The translations under genes were made by a program, and so were the position numbers. From assembly GCF_010669285.1 (NCBI RefSeq), contig NZ_CP048711.1, positions 3,224,001 through 3,288,000 of the forward strand: a DNA stretch of 64,000 bases, read 5' to 3'. The notes under the pieces are model-generated. The model had not been told where the DNA came from and searched no databases. It was given only the letters and a program-made list of their open reading frames with translations. Positions 38,886-48,169 of this stretch are shown piece by piece. This stretch comes from Kineobactrum salinum. Lineage in GTDB: Bacteria; Pseudomonadota; Gammaproteobacteria; Pseudomonadales; Halieaceae. Within the stretch, counting starts at the first letter, position 1. Each line of letters starts with the position of its first letter.

Positions 38886-39962
38886 ATGAGTGTTTTTTCC
38901 GCCCCCGCCTATGACCAACACGAATTGGTGGCTTTTGGCTCGGACCGGGCCACCGGCCTGCGCGCGATCATCGCCGTGCACGACACCACACTGGGTCCAG
39001 GCCTCGGGGGTTGCAGAATGTATCCCTACGCCAGTGACGAGGAGGCGCTGCATGACGTGTTGCGCCTGTCCCGCGGGATGACCTACAAATCCGCCCTGGC
39101 GGGGCTGCCGCTGGGCGGGGGCAAATCAGTCATCATCGGTGATTCGCGGCGCGACAAGAGCCCGGCCCTGCTGCGGGCCATGGGTGACTTCATCCAGTCC
39201 CAGGGCGGGCGCTATGTCGCAGCGGAAGATTCCGGCACCGGCGTGCCGGATATCCGGTTGATGGCAGAGCGCACCGCCTTCGTCAGCGGCATGAATGACA
39301 ACGAACATGGCGGCGACCCCTCTCCCAGCACGGCTTACGGCGTATACCTCGGCATTCGCACGGCAGTGAAACACCGCCTGGGCGCGGAGAGTTGCGCGGG
39401 GCTGCGGGTGGCGATCCAGGGCCTGGGGCATGTGGGGTATTACCTGGCCCGCCTGCTGCGTACCGATGGCGCGGTAGTCTACGGTGCCGATATCAATGCG
39501 GACAATCTGCAGCGGGCTGTGCAGGAACTGGATATCATTCCGGTGAGCACGGATGAAATCCTGTTCCTGGAAGTGGATATCCTGGCTCCTTGCGCGATGG
39601 GCGCGGTGCTCAATGACCGCAGTATTCCCCGGCTGCGGGCCGGTATCATTGCCGGTGCCGCCAACAACCAGCTCGCGACGGCAGAGGATTGCGCGCGGCT
39701 GCAGGATCACGGCATCCTGTATTGCCCGGATTTCCTGATCAACGCCGGCGGCATCATCGATGTACACCACCAGCGCATGGGCTCTGCCGACGTGACCAAG
39801 GGCGAACATATCCAGCGCATCGCAACCTCCCTGGCTGAAGTGTTGCGGCGAGCCGATACCAGCCACTGCCCGACCCATCTGATTGCAGAGGACCTGGCAA
39901 AGGAATATCTGCGGGCCGGCGAGCCCGATCCACTGGCCGCGCCCCTGTCAGCGGTGGGTTGA
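38886..39962 (+). CDS. Leucine/phenylalanine/valine dehydrogenase
   Basis: NAD-dependent oxidative deamination of branched-chain or aromatic amino acids. The 358 residues include LPLGGGKSVIIGD with the catalytic Lys, YVAAEDSGTGVPD, and the Rossmann motif QGLGHVGYYLARLL, the Glu/Leu/Phe/Val dehydrogenase pattern at leucine-dehydrogenase length. AAGGACAGACTG precedes the ATG at 38886; the upstream ATG at 38862 has no ribosome site. It lies 42 bp after the indolepyruvate oxidoreductase. Together they would turn amino acids into acyl-CoA plus reduced ferredoxin. Confidence 0.9.
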   Translation: MSVFSAPAYDQHELVAFGSDRATGLRAIIAVHDTTLGPGLGGCRMYPYASDEEALHDVLRLSRGMTYKSALAGLPLGGGKSVIIGDSRRDKSPALLRAMGDFIQSQGGRYVAAEDSGTGVPDIRLMAERTAFVSGMNDNEHGGDPSPSTAYGVYLGIRTAVKHRLGAESCAGLRVAIQGLGHVGYYLARLLRTDGAVVYGADINADNLQRAVQELDIIPVSTDEILFLEVDILAPCAMGAVLNDRSIPRLRAGIIAGAANNQLATAEDCARLQDHGILYCPDFLINAGGIIDVHHQRMGSADVTKGEHIQRIATSLAEVLRRADTSHCPTHLIAEDLAKEYLRAGEPDPLAAPLSAVG

Positions 39963-40011
39963 TAGCGGCGCCGGGCCGTATGGGCCCGGCCTCATCCGTA
40001 GGCGATGTCAG

Positions 40012-40790
40012 TCAGCTGGCGCCCACGCCAGGGATGGCGTAATCCTGCGGCCCCAATCGCAGATACCGGCGCAAATAGTGCACGCACAGGTAAAACGGCC
40101 CGGTATCCAGCAGCGCGACGGTGGCCTTGAACAGGTAGTTGCTGCCGATCAGCAGCAACAGCGCCTGGAAGGCAATTTCCCCCCGCAGAAAGGCGGCGCC
40201 AAAGGTGACCGTGACCACCATCACCGAATCCACCATCTGACTCATCAGGGTGCTGAAATTGTTGCGCAGCCACAAGTGCTTGCCGCGGGTGACCCGCTTC
40301 CAGAAATGGAACAGTTGCACGTCGCAGTACTGGGCGGTGATGTAGGCGAGCATGGATGCAAACACCGCCCCGAGGTGGTGGCATAGATCAGCTGATACAG
40401 GCCCACGCTGTCGCGTACGACATCGCCGTTGGGCAGCACTACCGGCTGCGCCAGCTGCAATACCTGCCAGGGCGGCATGTTGCCAGCGGCGACCGAGGGG
40501 ATGGCATCACCCAGAAACAGCACGAACAGGATGAAGAAGTTCAGACCCAGGCCCACGCTGACCAGAAAGTTGGCCCGTGCCCGGCCGTACAGCTCGCAGA
40601 CCAGGTCAGTGCACAGGAAGGTCAGCGGATAGGGCAGTACGCCGACCGCCAGCGCCATCGGACCCAACTGCACAAAGCGGGTGATGCCGATCACGTTGAG
40701 CAGCGTCATGGCACACAGAAATGTGCCGGCCAGCACCAGGAATACGCGCTCCCTGCGCTCCCACACCACTTCCACTGCCAGGGTGGCCAT
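40012..40790 (-). CDS. yhhQ: Queuosine precursor transporter, YhhQ family (frameshifted)
   Basis: Inner-membrane transporter of about 259 residues with about six helices. MTLLNVIGITRFVQLGPM and LPYPLTFLCTDLVCELYGRARA are the DUF165/YhhQ signature, and the C-terminal half carries AYITAQYCDVQLFHFWK. The halves are in different frames; one base missing in C4 at 40368-40371 separates YQLIYATTSG from AVFASMLAYITAQ. Known members import preQ0/preQ1 for tRNA queuosine. The start at 40790 lies one base after the stop of the SDR gene, so the two are co-transcribed. Confidence 0.87.
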
Positions 40791-40791
40791 C

Positions 40792-41493
40792 TCAGCTTTC
40801 CTTCTGGCCCAGATTGGCATGCAGTACTGCGCCGTTGATGACCGGGTTGGCGTGGGCCCAGACAATCAGCCCGGCGATCTCGTCGGGCTCGATCAGGCGG
40901 CCAAAGGCGTTCATGCCACCTATCGCGGCGGCGACTTCGGGGTCGTCGCCGATATGGCTGCGCAGCATTTCCGTATCGGTGAAACCTGGACAGATCAGCG
41001 CAGTGTGGATACCGCTGCCCATCAGGTCCTGGCAGCTGGCCCGCATCATCCCCAGTTGGGCATGCTTGCTGACCACGTAGCTGAAGGTGCCCGCCACTGC
41101 TTTTTCCGACAGCGTCGAGCCGATATACAGCACACTGGAGCCAGCGGGCAGAGCCCAGAGCAGCTGCTGGTTGAGGCTGTTGAAGGCCACCACATTGACC
41201 TCCAGTACCTCGCGCAGGCTGTCGCTGTCGCAAGCGGTGGCGCTGTCCTTGCGCATCTGACTGGCATTGTGCAGCAGGCAGACGTTGCTGCTTTTGTCGA
41301 TCAGCGGCAGCAACTGCCCACAGGCATCGGCAATACTGGCGGGGTGGGCCAGGTCGCAGACAATGTTCAGCACACCCGCCTCCGGACAGGGGCGCCGCGC
41401 CAGATTGCAGACGGTGTAGCCCTGCTCCAGGAAGCGGCGCGCCGCGGCGCGCCCTATGCCGACGCTGGCGCCGGTAATGATGGTTGTGTTCAT
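40792..41493 (-). CDS. Short-chain dehydrogenase/reductase
   Basis: A 233-residue NAD(P)-dependent SDR. TGASVGIGRAAA is the cofactor loop, LLHNASQ replaces the usual NAG, and YVVSK with the preceding Ser (IGSTLS) gives the catalytic triad; ICPGFTDTEM closes the active site. The substrate is not evident. Upstream and divergent is a PTPS-like protein, and downstream is a queuosine precursor transporter. A reductase acting on a pterin-like compound, as sepiapterin reductase does, is therefore possible, but this is inference from position only. Confidence 0.82.
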   Translation of the reverse strand: MNTTIITGASVGIGRAAARRFLEQGYTVCNLARRPCPEAGVLNIVCDLAHPASIADACGQLLPLIDKSSNVCLLHNASQMRKDSATACDSDSLREVLEVNVVAFNSLNQQLLWALPAGSSVLYIGSTLSEKAVAGTFSYVVSKHAQLGMMRASCQDLMGSGIHTALICPGFTDTEMLRSHIGDDPEVAAAIGGMNAFGRLIEPDEIAGLIVWAHANPVINGAVLHANLGQKES

Positions 41494-41608
41494 GTGTTCC
41501 CCGTATGACAGATCGTGAACGGCCGGGCGGCGGCACCGTGGCGCGCTTGCCTATTGCCGGGTCAGCCGTAACAATGCGCTATTGTTAACTATTTGCAGGG
41601 CAATGCCT

Positions 41609-42103
41609 ATGGAGCGCCTGACCACGCTGTATATCGACAAGGAGAGCCACAAGTTCTCGGCGGCGCACTACACCATTTTCTCTGCCACGGAGCGGGAACG
41701 CCTGCACGGCCACAACTATTCCGTCTCGGCGAAGATAGTCGCGCCGATCGGCGACAATGGTTTTGCCGCCGATTACAACGTCTACAAGCGCCGCCTGAAA
41801 TCCCTCTGCGAGGCGCTGGATGAGTACACGCTGCTGGCGGCAGAGTCGCCGTACCAGCGCATCGAGCGGGAGGACGCCTGCTACCGGGTGCTTTTCGACA
41901 GCGATGAAATGCGGTTTCTCGCCAGCGATACCTTGCTGCTGCCGATTCGCAATGCGACGGTGGAGGAGTTCTCCGCCTATCTGCTGCAGCAGCTGCTGGC
42001 ACTGTCCGCTGGCGACGACCTGCGGGAAGTGCGCGTCTGCGTGGCCTCGGGACCCGGCCAGAAAGGCTGCGCCAGTTGGCGGCAGGTGGAATCAGGTGCG
42101 TAA
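41609..42103 (+). CDS. 6-pyruvoyl-tetrahydropterin synthase-like protein with altered active site
   Basis: A 164-residue T-fold protein of the PTPS/QueD superfamily. The zinc histidines are seen in HKFSAAHY and LHGHNY. The catalytic Cys that lies four residues before HGH in QueD is an Arg here (RERLHGH), and the DHH segment of QueD is replaced by LDEYTLL. It is therefore unlikely to be an ordinary QueD. I chose the ATG at 41609, with AGGG eight bases upstream. Divergent from the SDR/yhhQ pair. Reaction unknown. Confidence 0.72.
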   Translation: MERLTTLYIDKESHKFSAAHYTIFSATERERLHGHNYSVSAKIVAPIGDNGFAADYNVYKRRLKSLCEALDEYTLLAAESPYQRIEREDACYRVLFDSDEMRFLASDTLLLPIRNATVEEFSAYLLQQLLALSAGDDLREVRVCVASGPGQKGCASWRQVESGA

Positions 42104-42105
42104 GT

Positions 42106-42340
42106 GGATTGCTGTCCCATAGGTCGGCTCATATTTCGCAGAATATTTGGTCATGGGTGCCGGATCACCAAACGGGAGGTTGGCACTTCGGTCGCCGAGC
42201 CCTCGCCCGAGGTACGGTGTTCAAGACACGCCATGAACCCCTCCCTGGGGGCTCGGATGCCTGGGCGGCCCCGCGCATCCATGTCGCATACGGTCTTGAA
42301 CACCGCACCCCGGCCGATGTCTCTACCTTGGTAGCGAACT
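42106..42340. repeat. Dispersed palindromic repeat, copy D (extended form)
   Basis: Arms near 42211-42229 and 42292-42310 are complementary with two mismatches. The interior begins GACACGCCATGAACCCCTCC, then GGGGGCTCGG, and ends CATCCATGTCGCATACGGTC. The outer left part (ATTGCTGTCCCAT, TCATATTTCGC, GGTGCCGGATCA, TGGCACTTCG) matches copies C and E. It occupies most of the 314-base gap between the PTPS-like gene and prlC; I see nothing else there. Confidence 0.8.
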
Positions 42341-42417
42341 AACGGGTGAGCTCACCTAGCAGACCTATAGATCTACAGTCTGATAGATTCTCTGTGTCCT
42401 GCCGTCTGCCGCTGGCC

Positions 42418-44445
42418 TCAGGCGGCGATGCCGCTGTGCCGCAGCAGCGGCCCGACGTCGGGTTCGCGGCCGCGGAACGCGACGAACAGGCTCATCGCGT
42501 CCTGGGAGCCGCCGGTCTCCAGGATGTGGCGGCGGAAGTCACCGCCGGTGACGGGGTTGAAGATGCCCTCTTCCTCGAAACGTGCGAACGCATCCGCCGA
42601 CAATACCTCGGCCCACTTGTAGCTGTAGTAGCCCGCCGCGTAGCCGCCGCCGAAGATGTGGCTGAAACTGTTCTGGAAGCGGTTGCAATCGGCTACCGGC
42701 ACCACGGCCAGCTGTGACCGTACCTCGTCCAACAGGCCCTGTACCGTCAACCCTTCTGTGCCCCATTCGCAGTGCAGGCGGAAGTCGAACAGCGCGAATT
42801 CCAGCTGCCGCAGCATCTGCATTCCGGCCTGGAAGTTCTTCGCCGCCAGCATCTTTTCCAGCAACGCTGCCGGCAGGGGCTCGCCACTGCGGTAGTGGCC
42901 GGAAATGAACGCCAGCGCCTCGGGCTGGTGGCACCAGTTTTCCAGGAACTGGCTGGGCAGTTCCACCGCGTCCCAGGCCACGCCATTGATGCCCGAGACG
43001 GCGGCCACCTGTTGCCGGGTGAGCATGTGCTGCAGGCCGTGACCGAATTCGTGGAACAGCGTGCTCATCTCGGTCTCGGTCAGCAGCGAGGGCTCCTCGC
43101 CTACCGGCGGGGTGAAATTGCAGACCAGGTAGGCCACCGGCAGCTGCAGGGTCTCCCCCCTGCGGCGGCGTACCCGGCAGTCCCCCATCCACGCGCCGCC
43201 GCGCTTGTGGCTGCGCGCATACAGGTCTAGGTAGAAGCGGGCCAGCGGCTCGCCGTCCTGCTGCAGTTCGAACAGGCGCGCATCCGGGTGATAGCTGTCG
43301 AACTCCTGCACTTCCTCGACGTTCACTCCATACAGACGCCGGACCACCTCGAACAGACCCGCCAGGACCCGGTCCGCCGGCAGATAGGGGCGAATGTCCT
43401 CCTGCGAGACCTGGAACTTGCGCTGGCGCAGTTTTTCGCTGTAATAGGCCACATCCCAGGGTTGCAGTGGGGCGACGCCGAATTCGCTGGCGGCGAAGTC
43501 GCACAGCTCGAGCCATTCCCGCTGCGCCTGGGGCCGGGAGCGGCGGGCCAGGTCCTGCAGGAAGTCGAGCACCTGCTGCGGAGATTCCGCCATCTTGGTG
43601 GCCAGAGACCGCTCGGCATAGTTTGCAAAGCCCAGCAGCGCCGCCAGCTCGCGGCGCAGGCCGAGTATTTCGGTGATCAGCTCGCTGTTGTCCCACTGCC
43701 CGGCATTGGGGCCCAGTTCCGAGGCGCGGGTGATATTGGCGGTGTAGACCTCCTCCCGCAATGCGGCATTATCGCAATAGCTCATTAGCGGCTGCACCGA
43801 GGGAAAGTCCAGGGTCAGTAAGTAACCCTCCAGGCCTTTCTGCCGCGCCGCCTCGGCGGCGCTGGCCAGTGCAGTGGCAGGCAGGCCGGCGAGCTCTTCG
43901 GCGGTGGCCTGGCGCGACCAGGCATTGGTGGCGTCGAGGACGTTGTCGGTAAAGCGGCTGCCCAGCTCCGACAGGCGCTGTTTGAGTTCTCTGTAACGCT
44001 GCTGCTGCGCCTCTGGCAGCGCCACTCCGGCCAGCCGGAAGTCGCGCAGGGCGTTGTGTACCGCCTGTTGCCGGGCGGTGTCCAGTTCTGCGAAGGTGTC
44101 GCTGTCCGCCAGCTCACGGTGGGCTTCGTACAGCCCGGTGTTCTGGCCCAGCCAGCTGTGGTATTCAGACAGCAGCGGCAGGCAGGCGTTGTAGGCTGCG
44201 CGCAGCGCCTCGCTGTTGCAGACCCCGTTGAGATGCTCGACGGCCGCCCAGCGCTGGGCCAGCTCGTCCTCCAGGTCTTCCAGCGCATCCAGCAACGCAG
44301 CCGGCGTCACCTCGGGTGCGGCCAGCAGTTCCTGCACCCGGCGCCGGTTGCGCTCAATCAGCTGGCGTATGGCAGGTTCCACGTGTTCGGGCCGGATTGA
44401 GGAAAAGGGCGGCAGGGTATTCTGTTCCAGTAGTGGGTTGGACAT
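42418..44445 (-). CDS. prlC: Oligopeptidase A (M3 family)
   Basis: Cytoplasmic zinc metallo-oligopeptidase that degrades peptides, including cleaved signal peptides. The 675-residue length is standard for OpdA/PrlC. TLFHEFGHGLQHML carries the HEXXH zinc site, with the downstream Glu in VELPSQFLENW. The start MSNPLLEQNTLPPFSSIRPEHVEPAI is the typical M3A N-terminus. It is divergent from the S9 peptidase gene. Confidence 0.96.
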   Translation of the reverse strand: MSNPLLEQNTLPPFSSIRPEHVEPAIRQLIERNRRRVQELLAAPEVTPAALLDALEDLEDELAQRWAAVEHLNGVCNSEALRAAYNACLPLLSEYHSWLGQNTGLYEAHRELADSDTFAELDTARQQAVHNALRDFRLAGVALPEAQQQRYRELKQRLSELGSRFTDNVLDATNAWSRQATAEELAGLPATALASAAEAARQKGLEGYLLTLDFPSVQPLMSYCDNAALREEVYTANITRASELGPNAGQWDNSELITEILGLRRELAALLGFANYAERSLATKMAESPQQVLDFLQDLARRSRPQAQREWLELCDFAASEFGVAPLQPWDVAYYSEKLRQRKFQVSQEDIRPYLPADRVLAGLFEVVRRLYGVNVEEVQEFDSYHPDARLFELQQDGEPLARFYLDLYARSHKRGGAWMGDCRVRRRRGETLQLPVAYLVCNFTPPVGEEPSLLTETEMSTLFHEFGHGLQHMLTRQQVAAVSGINGVAWDAVELPSQFLENWCHQPEALAFISGHYRSGEPLPAALLEKMLAAKNFQAGMQMLRQLEFALFDFRLHCEWGTEGLTVQGLLDEVRSQLAVVPVADCNRFQNSFSHIFGGGYAAGYYSYKWAEVLSADAFARFEEEGIFNPVTGGDFRRHILETGGSQDAMSLFVAFRGREPDVGPLLRHSGIAA

Positions 44446-44507
44446 AATAGGTAGCTTTAGTTGGTAGGTGGTATGGATAGCAGTAGTCTAACGGAAGGAG
44501 ACGCAAG

Positions 44508-46562
44508 ATGAGAGGTTCAGTGACAAGGATGACCGCCGCGGCGGTGCTGCTGCTGGTACTGTCGGGATCGCTGCCGGCCTGGAGCAAACCGGCTCTGAGC
44601 GCGGCCGACGTTTTCCAGCTGGTTTATGCCAGTTCCCCGATGATCGATCGCGAGGGCCGGCGCCTGCTCTACCTGCGCCACAGCATGGATATCATGCGCG
44701 ATCAGCCGCGCAGCAACCTGTGGCGGATCAATATCGATGGCAGCGATCACCGCCCGGTCACCACGGGCCCCGACAGCATCAGCTCCGCGGCGCTGGCGCC
44801 GGACGGCAACCGGGTGGCCTATGTGCGCCGCGACGACACCGGGCAGCAACTGTTTGTAAGTTGGCTGGACAGTGGCCAGACCGCCCAGTTGACACGGCTG
44901 CCGTACGCTCCGGACAACCTGGCCTGGTCGCCGGATGGCCAGTGGCTGGCTTTCAAGATGCTGGTGGCGGAGCCGGAACCCGGTATGGGCGAGCTGCCGC
45001 CGCGGCCCAGGGGGGCGGAATGGGCCGGCAGCCCGGAAGTGGTGGAGCGCACGGTTTACAGGGCCGATGGCACGGGCGCCCGGCCTCACGGCCATGACCA
45101 TGTCTTCGTGATCCCGGCAGCGGGCGGCAGTCCGCGGCAGCTGACCTCGGGTGATTATTACCACAGCGGTGCCATTGCCTGGGCGGCGGACAGCGAGGCG
45201 CTGTTCGTGTCTGCCAACCGCAATCCCGACTGGGAACTGGATACCCAGAACAGCGATATTTACCGGGTGGCGCTGGCCGACGGTGAGACCACCGCGCTGA
45301 CCGACCGGCAGGGGGCTGATGCCAACGTCGTGGTGTCGCCCGACGGCCGCACCCTGGCATACACCGGCTGGGATGATCGTCGCATGGGCTACCACCGGAA
45401 CCGGCTCTATGTGATGTCTGTGGATGGCAGCGAGCGCCGTGAATTGCTGCCAGACCTGGATCGCAATATCGAGCAGCCGCGCTGGTCCAGTGACGGCAAA
45501 CGTCTGTTGTTTCGCTATGACGACCGCGGAGACACCCTGTTGGCGGCGACCGACCTGCGCGGCGGCATGGAAGTGCTGGCGCGGGGCCTGGGCGGCAAGC
45601 AACTGGGGCGTCCCTACTCCGGCGCGGACTTCGCGGCGGGCGGCCAGGGCAGCTATGCCTACACCGCAGGCAGCGCTACCACGCTGGCGGATATCGTGGT
45701 CGGCAAGCTCGGCAGTGACCGGCAGCGGCAGCTGACCCACCTCAACGACAACCTGCTGGCGCATCGCAGCCTGGGGCAGGTGGAAGAGCTGTGGCTGCAG
45801 TCGTCCTTTGATCAGCGTGACATCCAGGCCTGGATCGTGACTCCGCCGGACTTCGATCCCGACCGCAAATACCCGCTGATTCTGGAAATCCACGGTGGTC
45901 CGTTTGCCAACTATGGTCCCCGCTTTGCAGCCGAGATCCAGCTGTTCGCGGCAGCCGGTTATGTGGTGCTGTACGTGAACCCCAGGGGCAGCACAGGGTA
46001 TGGTGAAGAATTCGCCAACCTGATACACCACAATTACCCTTCCCAGGATTACGATGACCTGATGTCCGCGGTGGACGTGGTGCTGGAGCGCGGCTATGTG
46101 GACCCGCGGCAACTGTATGTCACCGGCGGCAGCGGCGGTGGTACCCTGACGGCCTGGATTGTCGGCAAGACCGATCGCTTCCGTGCGGCGGTGGCGGCCA
46201 AGCCGGTGATCAACTGGACCAGCTTTGTGCTGACAGCGGACGTGAGTCCCTATTTCAGCCGCTACTGGTTCGGGGAAATGCCCTGGGAAAATCCCGATGC
46301 CTACTGGCAGCGCTCGCCGTTGTCACTGGTGGGCAATGTGGTGACACCTACCATGCTGCTCACCGGCGAGAAGGATCTGCGCACGCCGATGCCGGAGACG
46401 GAACAGTTCTATCAGGCGCTCAAACTGCGGGGCATTGATACCGCGATGGTGCGGGTGCCCGGTGCCTACCATACCATCGCCCGGCGCCCCAGCCAGCTGA
46501 TCGCCAAGGTGGAGGCCATCCTGGCCTGGTTCGGGCGCTACGCGCCGGAGCAGGCGGGTTAG
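44508..46562 (+). CDS. S9-family prolyl oligopeptidase-like serine peptidase, exported
   Basis: A 684-residue exported peptidase. The signal peptide AAAVLLLVLSGSLPAWS is followed by a WD40/beta-propeller-like region (about residues 50-420, with repeats such as APDGNRVAYVRRD, SPDGQWLAFKM and SPDGRTLAYTGWD). A catalytic alpha/beta domain follows, with HGGPFANYG, nucleophile GGSGGGTLT, Asp in EKDLRTPMPE and His in GAYHTIARR. This is the acylaminoacyl-peptidase/DPP-type S9 pattern. GGAAGGAGACGCAAG is a strong ribosome site. It probably digests peptides in the periplasm or outside the cell. Confidence 0.93.
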   Translation: MRGSVTRMTAAAVLLLVLSGSLPAWSKPALSAADVFQLVYASSPMIDREGRRLLYLRHSMDIMRDQPRSNLWRINIDGSDHRPVTTGPDSISSAALAPDGNRVAYVRRDDTGQQLFVSWLDSGQTAQLTRLPYAPDNLAWSPDGQWLAFKMLVAEPEPGMGELPPRPRGAEWAGSPEVVERTVYRADGTGARPHGHDHVFVIPAAGGSPRQLTSGDYYHSGAIAWAADSEALFVSANRNPDWELDTQNSDIYRVALADGETTALTDRQGADANVVVSPDGRTLAYTGWDDRRMGYHRNRLYVMSVDGSERRELLPDLDRNIEQPRWSSDGKRLLFRYDDRGDTLLAATDLRGGMEVLARGLGGKQLGRPYSGADFAAGGQGSYAYTAGSATTLADIVVGKLGSDRQRQLTHLNDNLLAHRSLGQVEELWLQSSFDQRDIQAWIVTPPDFDPDRKYPLILEIHGGPFANYGPRFAAEIQLFAAAGYVVLYVNPRGSTGYGEEFANLIHHNYPSQDYDDLMSAVDVVLERGYVDPRQLYVTGGSGGGTLTAWIVGKTDRFRAAVAAKPVINWTSFVLTADVSPYFSRYWFGEMPWENPDAYWQRSPLSLVGNVVTPTMLLTGEKDLRTPMPETEQFYQALKLRGIDTAMVRVPGAYHTIARRPSQLIAKVEAILAWFGRYAPEQAG

Positions 46563-46680
46563 CGGCGCCTGGATCTGCCACTGATTTATGATTGCGGCTG
46601 GCGCCGCTGCCGGACTCCGGTGACCGTGGCCGGCATGGTGGGTGGCAGGCGGCCGGGCGTATTGCGGCCGCTCCGGCCGA

Positions 46681-48018
46681 TCAGCTCTCCGGCTTCAGCC
46701 GCTGCTTTTTCAGCAGTGGGGCAAAGCCATCGTTGGCAGGCGCGTCGGCGCTCTTGCGACGGGGGCGGCCGCGGGCTTTCTTGTCGCGCAGCCGCTCCTT
46801 CTTTTTCACCTGGCCGGCATCGGTGCTTTTCTTCTTCTGTCCCGCGGCCTTGCCTGAGGATTTCAGTTTCTTGGGTCCCGCGTAGCGCGCCTTCAGGCCG
46901 GGCAGGCTGCGCGGCTCCATTTCCAGCTTGAGATAGCGCTGGATGCTGATCATCAGGTTCCAGTCACTGGCGCCAATCAACGAGATCGCCAGCCCCTGGG
47001 CGCCGGCGCGTCCGGTGCGGCCGGTGCGGTGAAGATAGTCATCACCGCTGTGCGGCAGGTCGTAATTGATGACGGTGTCGATACCCTCGATGTCCAGCCC
47101 GCGCGCGGCCAGGTCGCTGGCGGTGACGATGTCCACACTACCTTGGGAAAACAGCGTGACCACCTGCTTGCGTTCCTCGGTACTCATCTCGCCGTGCAGG
47201 CAGCCGGCCCGCAGCCCGTGGTGTCGCAGCAGGCCGGCCAGTCGCGCTGCTGTGCTGCGCTTATTGGCGAAAACCAGTTGTTTGCGGCCCCTGCTGTCGG
47301 CCAGCAGTGCCAGTAGCAGAGCGTCCTTGTGCGCCAGATTATCGGCGAGGATGCGCTGGTGAAAAATATCCTTGTGCGCAGCGCGGATCTCGCCGCAGCT
47401 GATGGTGACCGGCTCGTGCTGCAGGCTGTCGCTGATTTCACCTAGTCCCCGGCTGTGCAGGGTGGCCGACAGCATCAGGGTCTGACGCTCGCTGCCGCAG
47501 AAACCGGCGATTTTCAGCACGTCCTCGCGAAAACCCATTTCCAGCATCCGGTCCGCCTCATCCAGCACCAGCACCCGCAGGCCCAGCAGATCTGTGCTGC
47601 GGCGTTCGCAGTGCTCCAGCAGACGGCCCGGGGTCGCCACCAGCACTTCCGGATTCTTGCGCAGCAGGGACTTCTGGTATTTGAAATCGGCGCCGCCGGT
47701 CACGGCATCGGCGCGCAAGTTCGATTTGGCCAGCAACTGGCGGCACTCCTTCAGTACCTGGCGCGCCAGTTCCCGGGTCGGCACCAGTACCAGTCCCAGG
47801 ATGCCGGCGCTGGGAGGGAGCGGCTCGGTCAGCAGTCGCTGCAACAGCGGCAGCAGATAGGCCAGTGTCTTGCCGCTACCGGTGGGCGCGCTGACCCGCA
47901 GGTCGCGCCCTTCCAGCGCTGGTGGCAGCAGTTGCTGTTGTACTTCGGTGGCAGTGGTATAGGCCAGCTCCGCCAGGGCCAGTTGCAGGCTTCGGTCGAG
48001 GTCGAATTCTTCAAGCAC
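46681..48018 (-). CDS. DEAD-box ATP-dependent RNA helicase (SrmB/RhlE-like)
   Basis: A 445-residue RNA helicase. All core motifs are present: Q-motif region TTATEVQQQLLP, motif I APTGSGKT, PTRELA, VATPGRL, motif II DEAD, motif III SAT, and the second RecA domain with TASDLAARGLDI and HRTGRTGRAG. The C-terminal 80 residues are a Lys/Arg-rich tail (KKKSTDAGQVKKKERLRDKK), expected to bind RNA. Likely role: ribosome assembly or mRNA turnover. It converges on the S9 peptidase gene; the 118-base gap shows no clear terminator. Confidence 0.92.
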   Translation of the reverse strand: MLEEFDLDRSLQLALAELAYTTATEVQQQLLPPALEGRDLRVSAPTGSGKTLAYLLPLLQRLLTEPLPPSAGILGLVLVPTRELARQVLKECRQLLAKSNLRADAVTGGADFKYQKSLLRKNPEVLVATPGRLLEHCERRSTDLLGLRVLVLDEADRMLEMGFREDVLKIAGFCGSERQTLMLSATLHSRGLGEISDSLQHEPVTISCGEIRAAHKDIFHQRILADNLAHKDALLLALLADSRGRKQLVFANKRSTAARLAGLLRHHGLRAGCLHGEMSTEERKQVVTLFSQGSVDIVTASDLAARGLDIEGIDTVINYDLPHSGDDYLHRTGRTGRAGAQGLAISLIGASDWNLMISIQRYLKLEMEPRSLPGLKARYAGPKKLKSSGKAAGQKKKSTDAGQVKKKERLRDKKARGRPRRKSADAPANDGFAPLLKKQRLKPES

Positions 48019-48169
48019 GGTGGGGTGTCCAGGTCGCTGCTGCTGTGGCGCTCAGTGTACCACGCCCCTCATCACAGACCCTGCGGCGCCGATGGAGATT
48101 GTCATTGCCGGTTCCCCGGGCCCCGGTTATTTGGCAGACTGGGCCGCAACGCAACACGGAGATCACCCC

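Noticed and set aside
44517-46112. 531-residue minus-strand open frame opposite the S9 peptidase
   Set aside because: No recognisable motif, and it mirrors third-position GC bias of the real plus-strand gene.
46562-46680. Inverted repeat GCGGCGCC/GGCGCCGC as a bidirectional terminator
   Set aside because: The arms are eight bases with a loop near 28 bases and no T-tract, which is expected by chance at this GC content.
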